Assembly: GCA_002361875.1 (NCBI GenBank)
Contig: DERX01000035.1
Span: 1 to 31,025 of the forward strand
Direction: 5' to 3'
Source: Ruminococcaceae bacterium UBA3329
GTDB taxonomy: Bacteria > Bacillota > Clostridia > Oscillospirales > Acutalibacteraceae
DNA: 31,025 nucleotides
The position numbers and the translations under genes are program-made. Below, piece after piece: positions 25,121 to 31,025 of this stretch. The notes below the pieces were generated by a model. It worked only from the letters and a program-made list of their open reading frames with translations, was not told the origin of the DNA and did no database searches. Each line of letters begins with the position of its first letter. The first letter of the stretch is position 1.

Positions 25121-25164
25121 AAACATATCTATAAAAATTTGTTGAAAATCAGGGGCGTGAAGGT

Positions 25165-25833
25165 ATGATTAAAATTTCACCGTCTATCCTTTCCTGCGAT
25201 TACGGCAGAATGGCGGACGAGCTTAAAGGTATGGAACAGTGCGGAGCAGAGCTTATGCATATTGATGTTATGGACGGGCATTTTGTCCCCAACATTACTC
25301 TCGGCGCTCCCGTCTGCAAGTGCATAAAAAAATATACGAGCGTACCTTTTGATGTTCATTTGATGATAAGCGAGCCGTTAAAATATGTTGAGGATTTCTG
25401 CAAAGCAGGTGCGGATATTATTTGCTTTCATACAGAATCGGAGTCGGATATCGAAAAAACAATAGATAAAATAATTGAGTGCGGCGCAAAACCCGCTTTG
25501 GCGGTTAAGCCGAAAACCGATATTGACGCAGTTTTGCCTTATCTTGAAAAGCTTTCTATGGTGCTTGTTATGACGGTCGAACCGGGATTCGGCGGTCAAA
25601 GCTTTATGGCAGACCAAATGGAAAAGGTCAGAAAAATCCGTGATGAGATAAACAAAAGAGGACTTCCGATTGACATTGAGGTTGACGGCGGAATAAACGG
25701 CGAAACCATAAGTATTGCGGCGGCGGCAGGAGCTAATGTCTTTGTTTCGGGCAGTGCGCTTTTCGGCGCGAAGGATCGCAAAAAAACTATGGACGAATTT
25801 AAAGAAAAAGCAAATAAAGCATTTGTCGGCTGA
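25165..25833 (+). CDS. rpe: Ribulose-phosphate 3-epimerase
   Basis: A 222-residue TIM-barrel enzyme interconverting ribulose 5-phosphate and xylulose 5-phosphate in the pentose phosphate pathway. The family landmarks are all present: ISPSILSCDYGRM at the N-terminus, metal and catalytic residues in MHIDVMDGHFVPNIT (H32, D34, D37), DVHLMI, MTVEPGFGGQSF, and the phosphate-binding EVDGGIN and VSGSALFG. Length is standard. RBS is weak (GGGGCGTGAAGGT). It is the first gene of an operon continuing into three Rnf-like membrane subunits 19 bases later; the functional connection is not obvious and may be only transcriptional. Confidence 0.96.
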   Translation: MIKISPSILSCDYGRMADELKGMEQCGAELMHIDVMDGHFVPNITLGAPVCKCIKKYTSVPFDVHLMISEPLKYVEDFCKAGADIICFHTESESDIEKTIDKIIECGAKPALAVKPKTDIDAVLPYLEKLSMVLVMTVEPGFGGQSFMADQMEKVRKIRDEINKRGLPIDIEVDGGINGETISIAAAAGANVFVSGSALFGAKDRKKTMDEFKEKANKAFVG

Positions 25834-25852
25834 AAAATAAGGGGAATTTATT

Positions 25853-27025
25853 TTGGAAAATTTCGATAAATCGCAAAAGCCGAAGGAGTTTTCGGAAACA
25901 AGAAAAATAATGCTGAGCTACATTTGCGTGCTTTCGGCATTAGCCTTTGTGTCTGTTTTCTCATACGGCGTCCGTGCGCTGATAATCGTTCTTATTTCGG
26001 TTGTAACTGCCGTTATCTGTAAAAAAATATGCGAGGAAATAAGTAAAAGCGATTACCCCCACGGTGACTTGTCGGGACTTGCTACGGGACTGATGACCGC
26101 CTTACTTTTGCCTGTAACGGTACCGCTGTATATTCCGTTTTTTATGTCTGTTTTTGCAGTCGTTATTTGTATGCTTCCGTTCGGCACAGCGAAAAATTCA
26201 CCCTTCGTGCCCGCAGCGGCGTCATTTTGCTTCGCCGTAATTTGCTTCGGCGAAAAGGTGTTTTCATATCCGCTGGTTTCTGTAGGCGTTTTAGAAACAG
26301 AAAAGGCAGGAACAGCCTTAACCTCGCTTTTATATTCGGGAACATCAATTAAACTTAATCCTGCGGTTGTGCTTGAAATATTAACGGGACAAGTGCCGTC
26401 TGCAATCGGCACAGGGTTTATCATTATGCTTTTGGGTGCTCTTGTATTTCTTTTAATAAGACACCCGAAAAATGCGCTTCCGTCAGTTGCATTTTTGATG
26501 TCATCAGCACTTTTTGCCGTCATTTTTCCGAGGATAAGGGCCGGTGTGCTCACATCGCTTACAATGGAGATGTGCGGAGGGATGCTTTTGTTCTCGGCGG
26601 TGTTTTTTATGTCTTATCCGTCTGTTATTCCGTCAAGGCTTTTACCGTCTGTTATTTGGGGCGCCGTCAGCGGAATTGTGTGTATGGCGTTCAGGCATTT
26701 CGGAAATACAGAGGAGTCTCTTGCTTTCGGCATTTTGATTATGAATGCGACGGCGAGTCTTTTTGACGAGCTGCCCTTAACAAGGAAAGAAAAAAAGAAA
26801 ATTGACGACAGCATTCCGTATGAAAAAACGCAGGAGCAGTCCACGGTTGTTCCTGAAGAAGTATTAAGTGAAATACCGGATCTTTCCGAAAAGGAAATTA
26901 TTGCTCAGCAGAAATTTGAGAATGAGGAAATCTCTACTGATGACTTACATACAGAATTTCATTCCGAAAATGAAATAACGGAAACAAAACCGTCCTTTAC
27001 TTCGGGAGGTGACGGTAATGAATGA
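25853..27025 (+). CDS. RnfD/NqrB-like membrane subunit, divergent
   Basis: A 390-residue protein with about nine to ten membrane segments (about 20-320) and the RnfD landmarks DLSGLATGLMTALLLPVTVPLYI (D72-I94) and NSPFVPAA. RnfD is the covalent-FMN membrane subunit of the Rnf ferredoxin:NAD oxidoreductase. At the flavinylation site, canonical SGAT is replaced by S162-G-T-S165 and the usual upstream Asp is absent, so FMN attachment is doubtful. The last 70 residues (about 320-390) are an acidic soluble tail not found in standard RnfD. The start is TTG with GGGGAA about six bases upstream; no ATG fits. It overlaps the RnfE-like gene by eight bases. Confidence 0.82.
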   Translation: MENFDKSQKPKEFSETRKIMLSYICVLSALAFVSVFSYGVRALIIVLISVVTAVICKKICEEISKSDYPHGDLSGLATGLMTALLLPVTVPLYIPFFMSVFAVVICMLPFGTAKNSPFVPAAASFCFAVICFGEKVFSYPLVSVGVLETEKAGTALTSLLYSGTSIKLNPAVVLEILTGQVPSAIGTGFIIMLLGALVFLLIRHPKNALPSVAFLMSSALFAVIFPRIRAGVLTSLTMEMCGGMLLFSAVFFMSYPSVIPSRLLPSVIWGAVSGIVCMAFRHFGNTEESLAFGILIMNATASLFDELPLTRKEKKKIDDSIPYEKTQEQSTVVPEEVLSEIPDLSEKEIIAQQKFENEEISTDDLHTEFHSENEITETKPSFTSGGDGNE

Positions 27026-28061
27026 GAACAGAAATAAAGCTCTCAATGAGAGAATCAAAAATTTAAGAATGATAAGAACGAGTGCCGTCATAAGAAATCC
27101 CCTTCTTTTGGAGGCAGTCGGGCTTTGCCCTGTTGTAGCAATTGCATCAACGCTGAAATCTGCGGTATTTTTAGCGTTAGTAACGGCACTGGAGCTTATA
27201 GTTTGTGAGGTTATCGCTTCAAAATTTTTAAAAAATGTTAAAAGATACTTAAGAGTTCCCGTTTACTTTTTAATCGGCACGGTAATTGTTTACCCAATAA
27301 TGTATTTGGTAAAAAGATTTGTGCCGAGCCTTTCGCTCGAATTCGGTGTATTTTTGCCGCTTATGGCGGTAAACTCTCTTTTGGCACTTCACTGCGAGAG
27401 AGTAGCAGTAAAAAGAACTGTTAAAGACAGCTTTCTTGATGCGGTTTCCGTTGCGGTAAGCTACGGCGCAGTTACTGTATTTGCAGGTTTTTTCAGAGAA
27501 ATACTCGGGAACGGCACCTTGGGTGGAGCAGACCTGCATCTTCCCGTGACATTTTCTCTTATGCTCACTCCTTTCGGCGGACTCCTTGTACTCGGATTTT
27601 GTGCGGCATTGCTTAAAGCATATATTTATAAAAAATATCCTCAATCTTCACCCGACAGAGCGTTTAATACATCGGAGGTGCGCCGGTCGCTTCACGGCAG
27701 TCTGCGTGAACTTATGAACGATGACTTTAATCCTTATGATGAGGGCGAAGATGGCACAGCATCAAATGACGCAGACACTGTTATAAGATATGAACGCAAA
27801 AAGGTTTCCAAGCCTAAAAAAACCAAGCAGGAAAAGGCAAAGAAAGGAAAATTTAAGCAAAAGAAGCCGAAGACAGAAACAAAAAATAAAGATAAAAATA
27901 AAGATGAAACAACGAAAAATGAAAAGCTTCGGGAAACGCTCAACAAAATCGAAATGCAGGAGCGAACATATCTTGACGATTTTTCAGATATGCTTACAGA
28001 CCTTGAAAATTATAAGCAGAAAGAGGAAAACAGCGATGAAAAGGGCGGTGACGGCGAATGA
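27018..28061 (+). CDS. RnfE/NqrD-like membrane subunit with long basic tail
   Basis: A 347-residue protein; the first about 210 residues align with RnfE: NPLLLEAVGLCPVVAI, FGVFLPLMAVNSL and the signature FREILGNGTLGG, with six membrane segments. In Rnf/Nqr, one Cys from GLCP and one from TNC of this subunit bind the intramembrane 2Fe-2S cluster; here C37 is kept but the second is Ser120 (VNS), with a possible substitute C126 six residues on. The C-terminal about 130 residues are a Lys/Glu-rich cytoplasmic tail absent from normal RnfE. ATG at 27018 is preferred to GTG at 27009 because GGAGG (27005-27009) overlaps the latter. It overlaps RnfD-like by eight bases and RnfA-like by four. Confidence 0.85.
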   Translation: MNENRNKALNERIKNLRMIRTSAVIRNPLLLEAVGLCPVVAIASTLKSAVFLALVTALELIVCEVIASKFLKNVKRYLRVPVYFLIGTVIVYPIMYLVKRFVPSLSLEFGVFLPLMAVNSLLALHCERVAVKRTVKDSFLDAVSVAVSYGAVTVFAGFFREILGNGTLGGADLHLPVTFSLMLTPFGGLLVLGFCAALLKAYIYKKYPQSSPDRAFNTSEVRRSLHGSLRELMNDDFNPYDEGEDGTASNDADTVIRYERKKVSKPKKTKQEKAKKGKFKQKKPKTETKNKDKNKDETTKNEKLRETLNKIEMQERTYLDDFSDMLTDLENYKQKEENSDEKGGDGE

Positions 28062-28633
28062 AAGTAATATTTGACCTGTTAGCCGCATCACTTTATGTAT
28101 CGTTAGTGCAGAATCTCATTTTTAACGGCGGCTACGGCATAAGCGAGGCGGTGCGAATGAGCGCAAAGCCAAGAAAGCTTATCCCGCTTGCTGTGTTTAT
28201 GACTTATTTTTCCGTTACGGTTTCTGCTATTTGTGCGGCACTCGAATTATTACCGAAATTTCACGCCAAAAGTGAGTTCTTTCATATTGCGGTTTTTTCC
28301 GCAGTAGTATTTGCCGTTTATATTGTAACGATGGCGGCGGTGCTGATTTACGGAAAAATTCAGCCGAAAACAATCCGCAGAATAAGCATTGCGGCGTTTA
28401 ACACGCTTGTAATGGCTGTTCCTTATATTAATTACCGCTCTGCATTTACATTTATGCAAAGTATAGGTGCAGGTCTCGGCGCAGGTCTTGCGTTTCTTGT
28501 GGCGGTGCTTTTAATTAACGAGGGACTTAAGCGGCTTGACCTTAACACAAGTGTGCCGAAATGCTTTAAGGGTACTCCTGCGCTGTTTATTTACACTGCA
28601 CTTTTGTCACTTGCATTTATGGGACTTAAATAA
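28058..28633 (+). CDS. RnfA/NqrE-like membrane subunit, cysteine ligands lost
   Basis: A 191-residue six-TM protein of RnfA length. The C-terminal half aligns clearly: FMQSIGAGLGAGLAFLVAVL, NEGLKRL, VPKCFKGTPALFIYTALL and SLAFMGLK correspond to the RnfA segments ending in SLAFMGF. In canonical RnfA, GLCPF and TTNC supply two cysteines to the intramembrane 2Fe-2S cluster. Here the first region reads GYGISEAV (Cys position about S29) and the second NTLVM, so both ligands are missing. The start ATG overlaps the RnfE-like stop (ATGA). The three-gene set without RnfB, C and G suggests a repurposed Rnf-like membrane core. Confidence 0.8.
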   Translation: MKVIFDLLAASLYVSLVQNLIFNGGYGISEAVRMSAKPRKLIPLAVFMTYFSVTVSAICAALELLPKFHAKSEFFHIAVFSAVVFAVYIVTMAAVLIYGKIQPKTIRRISIAAFNTLVMAVPYINYRSAFTFMQSIGAGLGAGLAFLVAVLLINEGLKRLDLNTSVPKCFKGTPALFIYTALLSLAFMGLK

Positions 28634-28645
28634 AGGAAAATATAT

Positions 28646-29764
28646 ATGAATAATAAGAATAACAGACGGCTTCGGGGGTATTTTGGATTTTCAAAAAAAT
28701 TCCCAACTCAAAGAGGTACCGTTTACGCCATAGGCGAAAGTAAAAAACGTAAAAAAGCGGAACTGCGCAACAAAATTTTTGCAGCCGTGCTGATTTTTGT
28801 TGCTGTAATTTTAGCTTTAATTGTCTTTTTCTTTTGCAGAAATTTATCAAGAAAACCGATTCCGCAAGAACCGGAGCAAAATAAAAACACTGCGGTTTCA
28901 GCGGAAAATATAGGTCAGATTAAAGCACTGTTTATTGATAATGCGGATTTAGACAGCGATTTAAATCTTGAAAAAGTGCTTGATAAAGCGAAAAACGGTG
29001 GATTTAATTCCGTAATGCTTGATTTTAAGGATGCAGACGGAACGGTTTTATTTCCGTCGGAGACATACGCATCCGTGGTTGAAAATAAAAATCAAATAAC
29101 GCAGAGCCTGCTCGAGCAGATTAAAGCGAAGGGCTTTACCGTGGTAGCAAGGGTATGCTGCTTTTGCGACTCCGTAGCTCCCCAAAGAACAGGCGCTTAT
29201 GTTTATGCCGATAAAGAGCTTTCCGAGCCGTGGTTTGATGCACCGAGTGCACTCGGCGGAAAAGTTTGGCTCAATCCCACGGATTCCCGTGCACAGAAAT
29301 ACCTTTTGTCCTTAATAGGTGAGGCGGCTTCTTTCGGCGCAGACTGCATTTACCTTCAAGGTGTTGAATTTCCCGTTTCAAAGGAAAATCCGCCTGTGTT
29401 CACTGAAGATGATGCTTCTCTTTCACGTAATTTTATTTTGTTGGATTTTGTCGAAAAAGCAGTGCAAAATGCAGGCAAATGCCCCGTTATTCTCGGATTT
29501 GCTTTTGAGGGTATAGACGGCGACAGTGAAAAATGGGGCGGTACGCTGTTCGATTCTGCGGCGGCAGGCTGTTCACCCGAAATTCCCGTTTCGGACAACT
29601 ACGCAAAGTATGCAGGTGATATGTGGATTCTTTTAAATGAGCGTGCGAAAAACAATTTTTCAACGCTGAAATGCGTTCCTACATTGAAGGATTTGCCCGA
29701 AAATGAGGAATTTTACAGGCAACTTAATGAAAACGGCGCACAAAGTTATATAATTATCCCGTGA
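28646..29764 (+). CDS. Membrane-anchored DUF4015-like putative glycoside hydrolase
   Basis: A 372-residue protein: basic cytoplasmic N-terminus (1-43), one membrane segment (about 44-66), a short linker and an extracellular TIM-barrel-like domain (about 88-372). GFNSVMLDFKDADGTVLF, FTVVARVCCFCD and KVWLNPTDSRAQKYLLSLIGEAASFGADCIYLQGVEFP resemble the pattern of DUF4015 putative glycosidases (strand-D-K-D-x-D-G; D-P/N-P before a helix; F-D-x-I-x-F-P), though the conserved acidic residue of the last strand is replaced (LQGVEFP). Substrate and activity are unknown; peptidoglycan or surface glycan is plausible. RBS AAAGGA lies 12 bases after the RnfA-like stop, so it is probably part of that operon. 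Confidence 0.75.
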   Translation: MNNKNNRRLRGYFGFSKKFPTQRGTVYAIGESKKRKKAELRNKIFAAVLIFVAVILALIVFFFCRNLSRKPIPQEPEQNKNTAVSAENIGQIKALFIDNADLDSDLNLEKVLDKAKNGGFNSVMLDFKDADGTVLFPSETYASVVENKNQITQSLLEQIKAKGFTVVARVCCFCDSVAPQRTGAYVYADKELSEPWFDAPSALGGKVWLNPTDSRAQKYLLSLIGEAASFGADCIYLQGVEFPVSKENPPVFTEDDASLSRNFILLDFVEKAVQNAGKCPVILGFAFEGIDGDSEKWGGTLFDSAAAGCSPEIPVSDNYAKYAGDMWILLNERAKNNFSTLKCVPTLKDLPENEEFYRQLNENGAQSYIIIP

Positions 29765-29779
29765 TTTCACAAAAAGCAC

Positions 29780-29808
29780 TTGAAATATACGGCGATTTAT
29801 TGTAAAAT
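29780..29808 (+). promoter_or_regulatory. Sigma-A promoter of efp
   Basis: TTGAAA (29780-29785), 17-base spacer, TAAAAT (29803-29808), about 38 bases before the efp start with RBS CGGAGGAA between. It lies right after the glycosidase-like gene; no terminator separates them clearly. Confidence 0.8.
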
Positions 29809-29846
29809 GTCAATGAATTTAATTTTAAAACGGAGGAATACTAACA

Positions 29847-30404
29847 ATGATTTCAGCAGGTGATTTCAGAAACGGCGTTACTTTTGAAGAGGACGGACAG
29901 GTTCTTCAGGTTGTTGAATTTCAGCATGTTAAGCCCGGTAAAGGCGCAGCATTCGTAAGAACTAAAACAAAGAACGTAATTACGGGAGCAGTTGTTGAAA
30001 AGAGCTACAACCCCACAGCAAAATTCCCGACAGCATTTATTGAGAGAAGAGATATGGAGTATTCATACTCTGACGGTGATCTTTATTACTTTATGGATAA
30101 TGAGACTTATGAAATGACTCCTATTGCAGAGGCTGACCTTCCCGAGTCGTTCAAATTTGTAAAGGAAAATATGGTTTGCAAAATTCTTTCTTATAAAGGA
30201 AGCGTTTTCGGTCTTGAGCCGCCCACATTTGTAAATCTTCAGGTTACACAGACTGATCCCGGCTTTGCAGGAAACACTGCAACAAACGCAACAAAGCCTG
30301 CAACAGTTGAAACAGGCGCAGAAATTAAAGTTCCGCTCTTTATCAATGAGGGCGAAATGATTCAGATTGACACCCGTACGGGTGAATATCTCGGCAGAGC
30401 ATAA
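29847..30404 (+). CDS. efp: Translation elongation factor P
   Basis: A 185-residue EF-P that binds between the P and E sites of the ribosome and relieves stalling at polyproline. All three beta-barrel domains are present: the KOW-like domain with loop VKPGKGAAF (K32 at the position modified in other bacteria), the central OB domain with FIERRDMEYSYSDGDLYYFMD, and the C-terminal OB domain ending FINEGEMIQIDTRTGEYLGRA, the family signature. Standard length. It has its own promoter and is followed 21 bases later by the zinc ribbon gene, a co-transcribed unit ending at the terminator at 30847. Confidence 0.97.
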   Translation: MISAGDFRNGVTFEEDGQVLQVVEFQHVKPGKGAAFVRTKTKNVITGAVVEKSYNPTAKFPTAFIERRDMEYSYSDGDLYYFMDNETYEMTPIAEADLPESFKFVKENMVCKILSYKGSVFGLEPPTFVNLQVTQTDPGFAGNTATNATKPATVETGAEIKVPLFINEGEMIQIDTRTGEYLGRA

Positions 30405-30425
30405 TTTTTTTAGGAGGTTAACACT

Positions 30426-30830
30426 ATGACAATTACCGAAAAGGTTGCTCATCTTAAAGGTCTTGTTGAAGGAATGGACTTTGACGGTGACAAGAAAGAA
30501 ACAAAGGTATTAAACGAAATTCTTGATGTACTTGAGGATCTTGCTCTTACGGTTTCGGACCTTGACGACGAAATGGGTCTTGTAACAGAGCAGCTTGACG
30601 CTGTTGACGAGGATTTGGCAGATCTTGAAGAAGTTTTCTATGATGAATGTGACGATTGCTGTGACTGTGACGACGATGATATGTATGAGGTTCAGTGCCC
30701 CAACTGCGGCGAAACAGTTTATTTTGATGAAGACATCATTATGGAAGGCGCTGCCGAGTGCCCCAATTGCGGAACAGAGCTTGAGTTTGACTGCGACTGC
30801 GATTGTGAAGACTGCGATGACTGCGAATAA
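30426..30830 (+). CDS. CD1247-type acidic zinc ribbon protein
   Basis: A 134-residue cytoplasmic protein. The N-terminal half (1-70) is helical and acidic, with the pattern ITEKVAHLKGLVEGMDFD seen in Clostridial proteins named after CD1247. A zinc ribbon follows with C91-x2-C94 and C112-x2-C115 (CPNCGETVYF...ECPNCGTELEF). Acidic cysteine clusters flank it on both sides (C75, C78, C79, C81; C123, C125, C127, C130, C133), which could bind additional metal. Role unknown; location after efp suggests a translation or metal-related housekeeping function, but that is only context. RBS is AGGAGG. Confidence 0.85.
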   Translation: MTITEKVAHLKGLVEGMDFDGDKKETKVLNEILDVLEDLALTVSDLDDEMGLVTEQLDAVDEDLADLEEVFYDECDDCCDCDDDDMYEVQCPNCGETVYFDEDIIMEGAAECPNCGTELEFDCDCDCEDCDDCE

Positions 30831-30846
30831 TTAAATAGAATTTTTG

Positions 30847-30874
30847 AGGGCGGGTTTTCCGCCCTTGTTTTTTT
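30847..30874 (+). terminator. Rho-independent terminator of the efp operon
   Basis: AGGGCGG (30847-30853), five-base loop, CCGCCCT (30859-30865), then TGTTTTTTT. Confidence 0.9.
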
Positions 30875-30932
30875 GCTTCTTTCCGTAAATTTGCGGGGCA
30901 AAAATTTTGTTAAGATATACGCTTATTTCCTA

Positions 30933-30961
30933 TTGACTTTTTGGAAAATTCCCTATATAAT
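30933..30961 (+). promoter_or_regulatory. Promoter of the tRNA gene
   Basis: TTGACT (30933-30938), 17-base spacer, TATAAT (30956-30961), 17 bases before the mature tRNA 5' end. A near-consensus strong promoter, as expected for a tRNA unit. Confidence 0.88.
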
Positions 30962-30978
30962 ATTTTAGCAACAGAAAA

Positions 30979-31025
30979 GGACCAGTAGCTCAGTTGGTTA
31001 GAGCAACCGGCTCATAACCGGTCGG
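30979..31025 (+). tRNA. tRNA with anticodon CAT, probably elongator Met (cut by window end)
   Basis: The 5' acceptor strand GGACCAG is followed by T8-A9, the D arm GCTC-AGTTGGTTA-GAGC, the anticodon stem ACCGG/CCGGT and the loop CTCATAA, giving anticodon CAT at 31013-31015. The T arm and 3' end lie beyond the window. The G1 start and D arm exclude initiator tRNA (CGC... start). A tRNA-Ile with modified CAT anticodon cannot be excluded without the rest. Confidence 0.92.

Noticed and set aside
26053..26553. 166-codon antisense ORF opposite the RnfD-like gene
   Set aside because: Mirror of a membrane-protein reading frame; the sense frame has homology landmarks and operon context, the antisense has none.

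Overview
The window looks like a chromosomal segment of a low-to-mid-GC anaerobic Gram-positive bacterium of the class Clostridia, probably a gut Oscillospirales/Ruminococcaceae-type lineage. This rests on AGGAGG-type ribosome binding sites, consensus sigma-A promoters, the gene families (BlaI/M56, FtsX-type ABC transporter with two-component system, Rnf-like subunits, a CD1247-type zinc ribbon protein) and intergenic palindromes of a style I recall from gut Firmicutes. The placement is inference, not a database result. No phage, insertion sequence or CRISPR array is visible.

Region 1 (1-10220) is a co-oriented cell-envelope locus: a bitopic membrane protein, a 1719-residue secreted protein, five small secreted proteins with signal peptides, and a signal-peptide protein with a C-terminal membrane anchor, closed by a strong terminator. 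The five small proteins are paralogues sharing a module of about 110 residues with an I-P/A-W motif, a second Trp near the C-terminus and a final Y-x-D-x-LTFT strand. The same module forms the C-terminus of the giant protein, which suggests one surface assembly. I recognise no described system.

Region 2 (10242-13340) is a BlaI-type repressor, an M56 metallopeptidase receptor without a visible penicillin-binding domain, and a small membrane protein, behind a promoter carrying two TACA-N2-TGTA operators. Region 3 (13358-14888, minus strand) holds an RlmD/TrmA-family RNA methyltransferase and a small unknown protein. Diverging from it is a FlaA1/CapD-type nucleotide-sugar dehydratase, followed by a cytoplasmic GH35 beta-galactosidase with its own promoter and terminator.

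Region 4 (18976-24936) is a response regulator and intramembrane-type histidine kinase, an island of palindromic repeats, then a 23-residue membrane peptide, an ABC ATPase and an 833-residue FtsX/MacB-type permease. The two promoter regions share a 12-base motif (AAAAGWCACAAT) close to the -10 box, suggesting control by the same regulator.

Region 5 (24982-29764) is rpe followed by three tightly coupled genes homologous to RnfD, RnfE and RnfA. They lack RnfB, RnfC and RnfG partners here and have lost most recognised cofactor ligands (three of four cysteines of the intramembrane iron-sulfur cluster and the canonical SGAT flavin site). They carry long charged cytoplasmic tails. A membrane-anchored DUF4015-like glycosidase-fold protein ends the operon. 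This degenerate Rnf-like complex is the best candidate for an undescribed system. Region 6 (29780-31025) holds efp, an acidic cysteine-rich zinc ribbon protein, a terminator and the 5' part of a tRNA with anticodon CAT.
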